A DNA stretch of 64,000 nucleotides from Chryseobacterium sp. KLBC 52 (lineage in GTDB: Bacteria > Bacteroidota > Bacteroidia > Flavobacteriales > Weeksellaceae): positions 62,001 to 126,000 of the forward strand of contig NZ_QDFZ01000005.1 of the NCBI RefSeq assembly GCF_003347605.1. The letters are read 5' to 3'. Both the position numbers and the translations under genes were made by a program. The notes under the pieces were generated by a model. The model was not told the DNA's origin and did no database searches. It was given only the letters and a program-made list of their open reading frames with translations. Positions 18,224-26,852 of the stretch are shown here, one piece after another (position 1 is the stretch's first letter; the number at the start of each line of letters is the position of its first letter).

Positions 18224-19363
18224 TTATTTCGTGATATCTCTTCCGATGACCAGTCTCTGGATCTCAGAAGTTCCTTCTCCGATAGTACAAAGCTTAGAGT
18301 CTCTATAGAACTTTTCAGCAGGGAAGTCCTTTGTATATCCATATCCTCCGAAGATCTGAACTGCATTGTTTGAGATTCTTACACAAGCTTCAGAAGCGTA
18401 TAATTTAGCCATAGCTCCTTCTTTGGTCATTTTTTGTTTTGCATTCTTAAGCGTAGATGCTCTCTGGATAAGAAGTTCAGCAGCATCAATTTCTGTAGCC
18501 ATATCAGCCAACATAAAGTTGATTGCCTGGAAATCTGCAATAGGTTTTCCGAACTGATGTCTTTCTTTTGCATATTTCAAAGCAGCTTTGTAAGCTCCTC
18601 TTGCAGTCCCTAAGCTTAATGCAGCAATAGAGATTCTACCACCATCCAAAACTTTCATAGCCTGCTTGAAACCTTCGCCTACTTCACCTAAACGATGAGA
18701 ATCCGGTACACGTACGTTATCAAAAATTAATTCTGCTGTTTCAGAAGCACGCATTCCCAGTTTATTTTCTTTTTTTCCGGAAGTAAAGCCAGGCATTCCT
18801 TTTTCTAAAACAAAAGCAGTAGAGTTGTTCTTAGCACTTATTTCTCCGGTTCTTGTCATTACCACGGCAATATCTCCTGAAATAGCATGAGTGATAAAGT
18901 TTTTAGCTCCGTTGATAATCCACTCATCACCATCTTTTACAGCAGTAGTAGACATTCCTCCTGAATCAGAACCTGTGTTGTGCTCAGTAAGACCCCAGGC
19001 TCCGATTACTTTTCCGGAAGCCAGCTGTGGAAGCCATTTGTGTCTTTGTTCTTCATTTCCAAATTCATAAATATGGTTGGTGCAAAGTGAGTTGTGTGCT
19101 GCTACAGAAAGACCAATAGAAGGGTCAACCTGAGAAATTTCGTCCAGAATAGTAACATATTCATGATAACCTAAGCCAGAGCCTCCATATTGTTCAGGAA
19201 CCACAATTCCCATAAAACCCATCTCACCCAATTGGTGGAATAAGTCTTTTGGAAATGTCTGGCTTTCATCCCATTCCATAATATTCGGTCTGATGTTTTT
19301 TTCTGCAAATTCTCTAGCCGTCTCCGCTATCATTTTGATGTTGTCAATAGTCTCAGTATTCAT
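18224..19363 (-). CDS. Acyl-CoA dehydrogenase
   Basis: This FAD enzyme catalyses alpha,beta-dehydrogenation of acyl-CoA thioesters and passes electrons to ETF. It has the family segments WGLTEHNTGSD (FAD and substrate), GFKQAMKVLDGGRISIAA, QIFGGYGYTKDFPAEKFYRD and the catalytic Glu in GEGTSEIQR (E363). I place the start at the ATG at 19363, giving 379 aa, the usual length for short/branched-chain enzymes. An upstream frame extension to 19429 would begin before the TATCTTTG box at 19382-19389 and has non-conserved residues. The chain-length preference is not evident from sequence. Confidence 0.93.
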   Translation of the reverse strand: MNTETIDNIKMIAETAREFAEKNIRPNIMEWDESQTFPKDLFHQLGEMGFMGIVVPEQYGGSGLGYHEYVTILDEISQVDPSIGLSVAAHNSLCTNHIYEFGNEEQRHKWLPQLASGKVIGAWGLTEHNTGSDSGGMSTTAVKDGDEWIINGAKNFITHAISGDIAVVMTRTGEISAKNNSTAFVLEKGMPGFTSGKKENKLGMRASETAELIFDNVRVPDSHRLGEVGEGFKQAMKVLDGGRISIAALSLGTARGAYKAALKYAKERHQFGKPIADFQAINFMLADMATEIDAAELLIQRASTLKNAKQKMTKEGAMAKLYASEACVRISNNAVQIFGGYGYTKDFPAEKFYRDSKLCTIGEGTSEIQRLVIGRDITK

Positions 19364-19381
19364 ATAATAATAGTTAGTTCC

Positions 19382-19389
19382 CAAAGATA
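19382..19389 (-). promoter_or_regulatory. -7 box TATCTTTG
   Basis: A perfect TAnnTTTG match lies 19 bases before the ATG at 19363. It supports that start for the acyl-CoA dehydrogenase. Confidence 0.6.
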
Positions 19390-19554
19390 ACCAAATTGGT
19401 GGAATGCTAAAATAAATTATTTCATTCATAATGTTTAAAGGGTAATCTCTTTAATTATCAAAATTTTATATTTAGAATATTAATACTTTCTTAATAAAAT
19501 ATTCAGTCTTTTCCGTTTTTTATTTCACTATTTTAGTTCTCCAATTTTTTAGAT

Positions 19555-21474
19555 ATGAAAAAAATTCTACTTCCTATTATATTAATTTCCTCTTATATTT
19601 CCGCCCAGGCTCCCGCCGGATATTATGATGGAACGGCAGGATTGACGGGGTATGCCCTGAAATCAAAACTTCACGATATTATTTCAGAAAAGATGGTCAA
19701 CTGGCATTATGACGATCTTAAAATGTTGTATGCTCAGACTGATCTGGACAGGTATTATGACCACGATGCTTCCAATACTCAATATCTGCTGGATATCTAT
19801 TCTGAAATTCCTTCAGGACCTGATTCTTATGAATATACTGCGGATCAGCTGGTAGCAGGTGTCGGTATGGAAGGGCAGGGGTATAACAGAGAACATATGA
19901 TGCCGCAAAGTACATTCAGTACAAGCTCCTCCATCAGCGATTACCCTATGTATTCAGATCTGAATTTTATAATTCCTGTTGATGGATGGATCAATCAGCG
20001 CAGGAGCAATTATCCTTATGGAATAGGAAATAATACCAACCATTATATTTTTTCCAACACTTCAAGAATATCCAATGCAGCCATTCCAAACTACCCTTAT
20101 ACGGGAAGAGTGTATGAACCTATTAATGAATTCAAAGGGGATATCGCGAGGTCATTGCTGTATTTTGCAGTACGATATGAAGGAAAATTAGGTTCATTCA
20201 ATACGGCTTATACCACTTCGGCGAATCTTACTCCGGCAACCGATCAGTGTCCATTGGATGGAACAGAAGAAAGAGCGGTTGATCTTGCTTATATTGCTAT
20301 GCTGAAACAATGGAGTGCAGCAGATCCTGTTTCCCAAAGAGAAATTGACAGAAATAACACGATCTATACCATACAAAAAAACAGAAATCCATTCATTGAC
20401 CATCCTGAATGGATTGATCTGATCTGGTCTGAAACGCCTGATAATATTGCACCTGCAGCTCCCGGATCACTGGTTTCAACTCAGCAGAGTGCCTATTTTG
20501 TGAATCTGAACTGGACCGCTTCTCCTGATACTGATATTTTAGGATACAGGATTTATATGAATGGGTCTGCAACGCCTGTGGCCACTACAAAGGGAACTTC
20601 TATCAGTATTGATCATCTGAGCCCTTCAACTCCATATAGCTTTACTGTGAAAGCTTTTGATAAAGCATATCTTGAATCTCCTTTCAGCAATACGGTGACA
20701 ACTTCAACGATTGCTTCGGATTCATATGCTCCGGATCTTATGATTACCAAATATATTTCCGGAACCAATGATGCTGCCAATACCATTAAAAATAACGCTC
20801 TGGAAATTGTTAACAAAACGGGGCATGAAGTTAATTTAAATAATTACAGGATTAATATCCAGTTTAAAAATAATTCCTCAGGAGCTATTTACAGTGGAGA
20901 CACCTACGAACTGGAAGGTAAGGTAGGAAATAATGAAGCCTTTGTGATCCTGAATCCGAAATCTACTTTATCGTGTTACACCAATGCCCAGGCAAGATTT
21001 GTAACGGCTTCTGATCCGCTCACCTTTAACGGAGGAAATTATGTGGAACTTGCTTATAATAAAACGGTGACTGTGGATGCTATCGGAGTAAAATATACAA
21101 CCAATAACAACGGAAATGTATCTTTATACAGAAAGAACACCATCAATCAACCCAATAATACTTTTAGTATCAGTGAATGGGATTCTTATCCGGACAATTA
21201 CTGCCAGGACCTGGGTGGTACCTTGTCTACAGCAGATTTGATCACTGTTAATAAAGAGTTTACCATTTATCCGAATCCTGTTTACGATAATCTCTATGTG
21301 AACGGAGAAGTTACCTACATAAAAACGGCTCAGATTATAGATCTTTCCGGAAAAGTGATTTATACGGAGAAAGATCCTTTTAGAAATAAGAAAAGTATTC
21401 CGGTGATGGGAATTCCTACAGGAATATATTTCTTAAAGCTTGATGAGAAAGCGCATCAGTTTATTAAAAAGTAA
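19555..21474 (+). CDS. T9SS-secreted endonuclease I family nuclease
   Basis: A signal peptide (1-18, ending SAQ) precedes an endonuclease I domain. It is marked by GYNREHMMPQSTF (around residues 108-120, the catalytic His of the beta-beta-alpha-metal fold), an asparagine-rich metal region (NTNHYIF) and FKGDIARSLLYFAVRY. Next come one fibronectin type III domain (APGSLVSTQQSAYFVNLNW) and a lamin-tail-like beta domain (LEIVNKTGHEVNLNNY). A T9SS tail closes the protein (YPNPVYDNLYVNG to AHQFIKK). At 639 residues it is a secreted DNase/RNase with adhesion modules, probably for nutrient DNA or biofilm turnover. Confidence 0.9.
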   Translation: MKKILLPIILISSYISAQAPAGYYDGTAGLTGYALKSKLHDIISEKMVNWHYDDLKMLYAQTDLDRYYDHDASNTQYLLDIYSEIPSGPDSYEYTADQLVAGVGMEGQGYNREHMMPQSTFSTSSSISDYPMYSDLNFIIPVDGWINQRRSNYPYGIGNNTNHYIFSNTSRISNAAIPNYPYTGRVYEPINEFKGDIARSLLYFAVRYEGKLGSFNTAYTTSANLTPATDQCPLDGTEERAVDLAYIAMLKQWSAADPVSQREIDRNNTIYTIQKNRNPFIDHPEWIDLIWSETPDNIAPAAPGSLVSTQQSAYFVNLNWTASPDTDILGYRIYMNGSATPVATTKGTSISIDHLSPSTPYSFTVKAFDKAYLESPFSNTVTTSTIASDSYAPDLMITKYISGTNDAANTIKNNALEIVNKTGHEVNLNNYRINIQFKNNSSGAIYSGDTYELEGKVGNNEAFVILNPKSTLSCYTNAQARFVTASDPLTFNGGNYVELAYNKTVTVDAIGVKYTTNNNGNVSLYRKNTINQPNNTFSISEWDSYPDNYCQDLGGTLSTADLITVNKEFTIYPNPVYDNLYVNGEVTYIKTAQIIDLSGKVIYTEKDPFRNKKSIPVMGIPTGIYFLKLDEKAHQFIKK

Positions 21475-21506
21475 GATAGCGGGAAACTCTTAATGAGTAA
21501 TCATTC

Positions 21507-21539
21507 AAACCTCATAGGTTTTTAAAACCTATGAGGTTT
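21507..21539. repeat. AAACC/GGTTT hairpin element, copy 1
   Basis: AAACCTCATAGGTTT pairs with AAACCTATGAGGTTT around a TT/AA centre. It shares its AAACC ends and GGTTTTAAAACC centre with the copies at 21594-21626 and 63885-63920, while the bases in between differ but stay complementary. It follows the endonuclease gene and could also end its transcript. Confidence 0.75.
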
Positions 21540-21593
21540 ATTTTTAATATGACGTAGAAATAATCCAGAAGGTTGCTTTGCTCGTAATCAGCC

Positions 21594-21626
21594 AAACCTA
21601 ACAGGTTTTTAAAACCTGTTAGGTTT
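21594..21626. repeat. AAACC/GGTTT hairpin element, copy 2
   Basis: AAACCTAACAGGTTT pairs with AAACCTGTTAGGTTT. It is the second copy in 120 bases, with a different core from copy 1. Confidence 0.75.
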
Positions 21627-21680
21627 ACTTTATATGGTATAGAAATCATTCAAGAGATTGTTTCGCCTTGTCCGCAATGA

Positions 21681-21791
21681 CTGTTCTAGCCCTGATAGCA
21701 GCGGTTATCCCGGAGTTGGGTTTGAGCGTGTATGGGTTTGAGTGTGGGAGAGCGATGGAGCGAGGAGTATGAGCGGATAGCAGGAACAGCT
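21681..21791. repeat. GC-richer imperfect inverted-repeat element
   Basis: CTGTTCTAGCCCTGATAGCAGCGG at the left and GAGCGGATAGCAGGAACAG at the right form imperfect inverted arms. The interior contains a GGGTTTGAGYGTG direct repeat and is richer in G than its surroundings. It resembles dispersed palindromic units common in Flavobacteriia. No ORF is present. Confidence 0.55.
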
Positions 21792-21926
21792 TCTTATTAT
21801 AAAAAAAATATAAAAAAGTAGAGTTAAAGTCGACATCATAATAAAAGATTGAACATTTTTTTGCTTTTTTGCTATTCTGTGATTTTATATAACGCCCTAA
21901 AAACCTTATGTTTACTGCATCATTGA

Positions 21927-22004
21927 TATAAGCTGATTCGCTAATAATGAATATCTATAAGTGTTTCTGCTTATATTTTTTATATATAAGTAATTATGCT
22001 TATA
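21927..22004. promoter_or_regulatory. Three tandem dyad operators, 29-bp period, upstream of satD-like gene
   Basis: TATAAG-N8-CTTATA occurs at 21956-21975 and 21985-22004, and a copy with one mismatch (TATAAG-N8-CTAATA) at 21927-21946. The start points are exactly 29 bases apart. The last dyad overlaps the -7 box, so a bound protein would block transcription. The encoded SatD-like protein has a C-terminal helix-turn-helix and is the obvious candidate ligand, but this is inference. Confidence 0.7.
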
Positions 22005-22008
22005 TTTG
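22001..22008 (+). promoter_or_regulatory. -7 box TATATTTG
   Basis: A perfect TAnnTTTG box ends 4 bases before the ATG at 22013. The mRNA would be nearly leaderless, and the upstream frame extension to 21947 cannot be part of the protein. Confidence 0.65.
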
Positions 22009-22012
22009 CAGT

Positions 22013-22618
22013 ATGATAGCGGTCATTACCGGTGATATTATAAATTCACAGCATGCGGACACTGAAGTTTGGATTACCAGGCTTAAACATCTTCTCGAAA
22101 AATGGGGAAGCGCTCCTCACACATGGGAAATCTACAGGGGAGATGAGTTTCAGTTCAAGTGCAAAATTGATGACGTTTTCTGGCGTTTTCTAGCCATAAA
22201 ATCTCTTATTAAAAGCGTTGAAAATCTGGATGTAAGAATGGCCATAGGTATTGGTGAGGAAAGTTTCTCTTCTGAGAAGATCACTGAATCTAACGGTACA
22301 GCCTACGTTAATTCCGGAAGACTGCTTAATGATCTTAAAAGCGACGGTCATACGGTTGCTATTAAAACCTCCAGTGATCCGGTGGACAGAGATCTTAATA
22401 TCCTGTTGAAATGGTCGTCCAAGGATTTTGATAACTGGACGATGGCTACGGCAGAGATTATTCATGAAATGATCATGAATCAGGATATCACACAGGAAGA
22501 TCTTGCTAAGAGATTTGCTATTTCACAGTCTTCGGTAAGCCAGAGACTGAAACGAGCCAACTATGAGCTCATCGTGGAAACCAATCAGTATTTCAGAAAG
22601 AAAATCTCAGAACTATAG
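22013..22618 (+). CDS. SatD-family protein with C-terminal HTH
   Basis: The 201-residue protein begins MIAVITGDIINS, the hallmark start of the SatD family, and carries YRGDEFQFKC in a nucleotide-cyclase-like alpha/beta domain. Around residues 158-186 is a helix-turn-helix of the sigma-region-4 type (EDLAKRFAISQSSVSQRL). A frame extends 66 bases upstream to 21947, but the promoter and operators occupy that stretch, so I use the ATG at 22013. It is followed 2 bp later by a DUF3307 membrane-protein gene, a pairing I believe recurs in Bacteroidota. It is probably a DNA-binding regulator of that pair. The ligand is unknown. Confidence 0.8.
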   Translation: MIAVITGDIINSQHADTEVWITRLKHLLEKWGSAPHTWEIYRGDEFQFKCKIDDVFWRFLAIKSLIKSVENLDVRMAIGIGEESFSSEKITESNGTAYVNSGRLLNDLKSDGHTVAIKTSSDPVDRDLNILLKWSSKDFDNWTMATAEIIHEMIMNQDITQEDLAKRFAISQSSVSQRLKRANYELIVETNQYFRKKISEL

Positions 22619-22620
22619 GC

Positions 22621-23316
22621 ATGATCTTCATCAAACTCATATTGGCACATCTACTCGGAGATTTTATACTTCAGCCAAATTCATGGGTTGCAGATAAGGA
22701 AAACTATAAACTAAAAAGTAAGTTTTTATACATTCATGTTCTGATTCACACCATTTTAAGTCTTGTTTTTCTTTGGGATCTTCAACTTTGGTGGGTGGCT
22801 GTTCTGGTGGGAATTACTCACTTTATTATTGATGCTGCCAAGCTTAGTTTTCAAAATGTAAAGACTAAGAAAAGATGGTTTTTCATAGATCAATTGCTGC
22901 ATGTTCTGGTGATTGGCGGAGTTTCTTTTTATTTCCAGGAATTCAGCTTTGGATTTTTACAGAATCAGGAATTTTTAAAGGTAATTATGGCGGCACTGTT
23001 TTTGACAACACCTGCTTCTATTTTTATCAAAATCTTATTGTCGTCCTGGACACCTGCTCCGGATGGCCCAAACACTATTCAAACCGAATCTTTATCAAGT
23101 GCCGGAAAATATATCGGAATTTTAGAACGTCTGCTGGTTTTCACTTTTATCATGGTGAATCACTGGGAAGGCGTAGGTTTCATGGTGGCTGCCAAATCTG
23201 TTTTCAGATTCAGCGACCTTGCACAGGCAAAACAGAGAAAGCTTACAGAATATGTATTAATTGGTACACTGCTGAGTTTTGGACTGGCTGTCTTAACAGG
23301 AATAATAATAAAATAA
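22621..23316 (+). CDS. DUF3307 integral membrane protein
   Basis: A 231-residue polytopic protein with about six membrane segments. Its N-terminal MIFIKLILAHLLGDFILQP is the characteristic DUF3307 motif, with H and D in the first helix. Further conserved polar residues are THFIIDAAK (around 66-74) and IDQLLHVL (around 90-97). The conserved His/Asp residues inside the membrane suggest a metal- or lipid-related activity, but no function is established. It starts 2 bp after the SatD-family gene and is almost certainly co-transcribed with it. Confidence 0.82.
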   Translation: MIFIKLILAHLLGDFILQPNSWVADKENYKLKSKFLYIHVLIHTILSLVFLWDLQLWWVAVLVGITHFIIDAAKLSFQNVKTKKRWFFIDQLLHVLVIGGVSFYFQEFSFGFLQNQEFLKVIMAALFLTTPASIFIKILLSSWTPAPDGPNTIQTESLSSAGKYIGILERLLVFTFIMVNHWEGVGFMVAAKSVFRFSDLAQAKQRKLTEYVLIGTLLSFGLAVLTGIIIK

Positions 23317-23352
23317 ATCAATAAATCTAACTACAATTTAGAAAGTAAAATT

Positions 23353-24075
23353 ATGAGTCAAAAGAAAGAAATGTTGTACGAGGGGAAAGCAAAACAAGTA
23401 TTTGCAACCGATAATCCTGATGAAGTAGTAGTACGTTTCAAAGACGATGCTACAGCATTTAATGCTCAAAAAAGAGGTCAGGTAGACCTTAAAGGGGAAA
23501 TGAACAACGCGATCACAACTCTTATTTTTGAATATTTAAATGAAAAAGGGATCAAAACTCATTTCATCCAAAAATTAGACGAAAGAGAGCAGCTGGTAAG
23601 AAAAGTTTCTATCATTCCTTTGGAAATGGTAGTAAGAAACTACTCTGCAGGAAGTATGGCACAAAGATTAGGAGTGGAAGAAGGAATTAAATCTCCGGTA
23701 ACGATCTTCGATATCTGCTATAAAAAAGATGAATTGGGAGATCCGCTTATCAATGATCACCATGCCGTTTTCTTAGGAGCAGCTACTTACGAAGAGCTTG
23801 ACGAGATGTATGAGTTATCTTCAGATATCAATGATATCCTTATCGACCTGTTTGACAAAATCAATATCATCCTGGTAGATTTCAAAATCGAATTAGGTAA
23901 AACTTCAGACGGAGAAATCATCTTAGCAGACGAAATCTCTCCTGATACATGCAGACTTTGGGATAAAGATACCATGAAGAAATTAGACAAAGACAGATTC
24001 AGAAGAGACTTGGGAGAAGTTACTGAGGCTTATGTTGAAATCTACAACCGTCTTAAAAATCTTTTACAGAAATAA
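23353..24075 (+). CDS. purC: SAICAR synthase
   Basis: PurC joins CAIR and aspartate in an ATP-dependent step of purine synthesis. It has the N-terminal [14 protein letters not shown] (ATP loop), [34 protein letters not shown] and the C-terminal [14 protein letters not shown] motif. Its 240 residues are the normal bacterial length. purF follows after 99 bp that hold a weak AT-rich inverted repeat, so the two may be co-transcribed or separately controlled. Confidence 0.97.
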   Translation: MSQKKEMLYEGKAKQVFATDNPDEVVVRFKDDATAFNAQKRGQVDLKGEMNNAITTLIFEYLNEKGIKTHFIQKLDEREQLVRKVSIIPLEMVVRNYSAGSMAQRLGVEEGIKSPVTIFDICYKKDELGDPLINDHHAVFLGAATYEELDEMYELSSDINDILIDLFDKINIILVDFKIELGKTSDGEIILADEISPDTCRLWDKDTMKKLDKDRFRRDLGEVTEAYVEIYNRLKNLLQK

Positions 24076-24083
24076 GATTTAAT

Positions 24084-24164
24084 TTATTTAAAGATTAAAC
24101 CATTTAAAAATTAAACAGGCTGTAATCTTTTTAATCATTAAATTTTTTAATCTTTTAATTTAGA
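24084..24164. repeat. AT-rich inverted repeat between purC and purF
   Basis: TTTAAAGATTAAACCATTTAA faces TTTAATCATTAAA and TTTTTTAATCTTTTAA as imperfect inverted arms. Its all-A/T composition makes chance similarity possible. It might be a weak attenuator or a dispersed palindrome. Confidence 0.35.
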
Positions 24165-24174
24165 AAAAATAGAA

Positions 24175-25674
24175 ATGAAAAGTTTAGACATTCATAAAAG
24201 TGAATATTTAAAACAGTTTGAAACCCAGACTTACGGAAGGAATCTTTTCAGAACTCAGGAAGAGGAAAGACTGGATGCTCCTAATGAAGAGTGTGGGATC
24301 TTCGGAATGTATTCGGATAATGATCTGGATACTTTCTCTCTTTCACAGTTTGGTCTTTTTGCATTACAGCACAGAGGTCAGGAGGCTTGTGGTATTTCCG
24401 TTTTAAAGGATGGAAGAATCACCAACATGAAAGATGAAGGACTGGTTTTGGATGTTTATAAAGAAATTCAGGAACCTGAAACTTTTATGGGAAATTCTGC
24501 AATTGGGCATACCCGTTATACCACTGCAGGAGATAAGAAGAAGTATAATTTCCAGCCATTTTTCGCGAAAAACGAATATGACCAGATTATACTTTCTATA
24601 GCACACAACGGTAACCTTACCAATGCCAAGGAATTAAAAGCAGAATTAGAAGCTGAAGGCGTAGTTTTCAGAGCGACTTCCGATTCTGAAGTTATTCTGA
24701 GACTGATCCAGAAAAACCTTGATTTAGGTCTTCGTGGAGCGATTAAAGCAACCATGGAAAAGATTGAAGGAGCTTATTCTGTAGTAGGGATGACCAGAAA
24801 CAAATTCTTTGCATTCAGAGACTTCAACGGTATCCGTCCGTTAGTGTTGGGAGCTATTGATGAGAAATCTTATGTAGTAGCTTCAGAATCTGTAGCATTG
24901 GATGCTGTAGGCGCTCAGTATGTGCGTGATATTCTTCCTGGTGAGATCATTTATACCAATGAAAACGAACCTGGAAAACTTCATTCTTATATGATGGATG
25001 AAGCGAAGGGCAAGCAGAGAATCTGTTCTTTCGAATATATTTATTTCGCAAGACCTGACTCTACCTTAGAAAACATCAATGTATACGAGATCAGAGAAAA
25101 ATCCGGAGAGAAAATCTGGGAACAGGCTCCTGTAGAAGCTGATTTGGTGATTGGAGTTCCGGATTCCGGAGTTCCGGCTGCTATTGGTTTCTCTAAAGCT
25201 TCAGGAATCCCTTTCCGCCCGGTTTTGATCAAAAACAGATATATCGGAAGAAGTTTCATCGTTCCTACACAGGAAATGAGAGAAAGGGTAGTAAACCTTA
25301 AGCTGAACCCGATCATCTCTGAGATGAAAGATAAGAGAGTAGTCATTATTGACGATTCTATTGTTCGTGGAACAACATCTAAAAGACTGGTTAAAATCTT
25401 AAAAGATGCAGGTGTAAAAGAAATCCACTTCAGAAGTGTTTCGCCACCTATTATTGCGCCTTGTTATCTGGGAATTGATACTCCGTCTAAAGATGATCTG
25501 ATCTCAGCGAATATGACTACGGAAGAACTTAAAAACTATCTTGGGGTAGATTCCTTAGAGTTTTTAAGCATAGACAACCTGAAAGACATTTTAGGATCAG
25601 CTAATCACTGTTTCGGATGCTTTACAGAAGAATATCCTGTTGGAAAAGGAGAAGAGGTAGATTTATTCAATTAA
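24175..25674 (+). CDS. purF: Amidophosphoribosyltransferase, Fe-S type
   Basis: PurF makes phosphoribosylamine from PRPP and glutamine, the first committed purine step. The catalytic Cys is C40 in NEECGIFG, so the 39 residues before it are a propeptide expected to be cleaved off. The PRPP loop is VVIIDDSIVRGTT (389-401). Cysteines C284, C430, C479 and C482 match the four [4Fe-4S] ligands of the Bacillus subtilis type enzyme, which makes activity sensitive to oxygen. Length is 499 residues. A strong hairpin terminator follows. Confidence 0.97.
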   Translation: MKSLDIHKSEYLKQFETQTYGRNLFRTQEEERLDAPNEECGIFGMYSDNDLDTFSLSQFGLFALQHRGQEACGISVLKDGRITNMKDEGLVLDVYKEIQEPETFMGNSAIGHTRYTTAGDKKKYNFQPFFAKNEYDQIILSIAHNGNLTNAKELKAELEAEGVVFRATSDSEVILRLIQKNLDLGLRGAIKATMEKIEGAYSVVGMTRNKFFAFRDFNGIRPLVLGAIDEKSYVVASESVALDAVGAQYVRDILPGEIIYTNENEPGKLHSYMMDEAKGKQRICSFEYIYFARPDSTLENINVYEIREKSGEKIWEQAPVEADLVIGVPDSGVPAAIGFSKASGIPFRPVLIKNRYIGRSFIVPTQEMRERVVNLKLNPIISEMKDKRVVIIDDSIVRGTTSKRLVKILKDAGVKEIHFRSVSPPIIAPCYLGIDTPSKDDLISANMTTEELKNYLGVDSLEFLSIDNLKDILGSANHCFGCFTEEYPVGKGEEVDLFN

Positions 25675-25698
25675 TCTCTTTATTGAATTCATAAAAAT

Positions 25699-25729
25699 AA
25701 ATAGCCGGGTTTATAATCCGGCTATTTCG
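25699..25729 (+). terminator. Hairpin terminator after purF
   Basis: AAATAGCCGG (25699-25708) pairs with CCGGCTATTT (25718-25727). Confidence 0.85.
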
Positions 25730-25787
25730 TTGTATAAATGTAGCAAAAGCTTAATATTCCTGTAGTATTCAATATATAAAGGAGTTT

Positions 25788-25795
25788 TAATTTTG
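25788..25795 (+). promoter_or_regulatory. -7 box TAATTTTG
   Basis: A TAnnTTTG match lies 20 bases before the ATG of the glycerophosphodiesterase gene. Confidence 0.5.
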
Positions 25796-25815
25796 TCAGA
25801 TTAAAACTTCAGGAT

Positions 25816-26763
25816 ATGAAAAACGCACTTTTTACGGGTATTTTTCTGGTATTTACCCAATTGTATTCTTCGCAGTCTTTTGACAAGCAGGCACACCGCG
25901 GAGGAAAATCTCTTTACCCCGAAAATACGATCCCGGCAATGAAGAATGCACTTAAAATGAATGTGACAACTCTGGAAATGGATCTGGCTATAACGAAGGA
26001 TAAAAAAGTGATTCTTTCCCATGATGCTTTTCTTTCACCGGAACTGGTTACAAAACCGGATGGAACTTATATTCCCAAAGATTCAGGTTTTTATTACAAA
26101 ATATATGAAATGCCTTACGCAAAGATCAAAACATTTGACGTAGGTTTAAAAAAACTGGATAACTATCCTGATCAAAAGAAAATGAAGGTTCAGAAACCTC
26201 TTTTTTCAGACGTCATTGATGCTTGTGAGGCCTATGCACGCGAATTGAAAAGACCGCTGCCTTTTTACAATATAGAAACAAAAACACGTCCTTTCTCTGA
26301 TAATATTTTTCATCCTGAACCGAAAGCATTTGTAGATCTGATGATGAAGATCATTATTGAAAAAAAGATTCAGGACAGAGTGATCATTCAGTCTTTTGAT
26401 CCAAGAACACTGGAAATTCTTCATAAAGAATATCCTGAAATCATGACTGCTTTACTCGTAGAAAAGGTAGATGACAAAAAGCTGGCCCAGCAGCAGGCTT
26501 ATTTTAAAAGTATTCCGGCAGAAAAGTTCAGAATGTATCCTGATCATATGAATGGAGTAGCCGGAGATATGAAGTTCCTGAGTTTCACTCCTACGATTTA
26601 CAGTCCGGAACAGAATCTTGTAACGCCTCAATTAGTACAGGAATGCCACTCATTAGGCATGAAAGTAATCCCATGGACTGTGAATGCCAAAGAAAGATTA
26701 AAAGAATTAAAAGAAATGGGAATAGATGGGGTGATCAGCGATGATCCGAGAATATTTGAATAA
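25816..26763 (+). CDS. Secreted glycerophosphodiester phosphodiesterase
   Basis: A GDPD-family TIM-barrel enzyme that splits glycerophosphodiesters to glycerol-3-phosphate and an alcohol. The signal peptide ends about residue 20 (YSSQ). The catalytic and metal residues are H27-R28, E36 (PENT), E54 and D56 (LEMDLAITKD), and H69 (LSHD). It also has a PWTVN segment and the C-terminal GIDGVISDDPRIFE. Its 315 residues match periplasmic GlpQ-like enzymes. It is a single gene with its own promoter and terminator. Confidence 0.92.
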   Translation: MKNALFTGIFLVFTQLYSSQSFDKQAHRGGKSLYPENTIPAMKNALKMNVTTLEMDLAITKDKKVILSHDAFLSPELVTKPDGTYIPKDSGFYYKIYEMPYAKIKTFDVGLKKLDNYPDQKKMKVQKPLFSDVIDACEAYARELKRPLPFYNIETKTRPFSDNIFHPEPKAFVDLMMKIIIEKKIQDRVIIQSFDPRTLEILHKEYPEIMTALLVEKVDDKKLAQQQAYFKSIPAEKFRMYPDHMNGVAGDMKFLSFTPTIYSPEQNLVTPQLVQECHSLGMKVIPWTVNAKERLKELKEMGIDGVISDDPRIFE

Positions 26764-26776
26764 AACTTTTGATATA

Positions 26777-26806
26777 AATAGCCGGAAGAAAATCTTCCGG
26801 CTATTT
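26777..26806. terminator. Bidirectional hairpin terminator
   Basis: AAATAGCCGGAAGA pairs perfectly with TCTTCCGGCTATTT. It sits between the convergent GDPD and porin genes and can serve both. Confidence 0.88.
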
Positions 26807-26852
26807 TATGCGTGCAAGGTTAATGCACTTCGGTTAAAAAATTGGTTCTTAA

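Noticed and set aside
19364..19429. N-terminal extension of the acyl-CoA dehydrogenase
   Set aside because: The -7 box at 19382-19389 lies inside it, so it cannot be transcribed as part of the mRNA.
21947..22012. N-terminal extension of the SatD-family protein
   Set aside because: The stretch consists of the operator array and promoter; the family starts at MIAVITGD.
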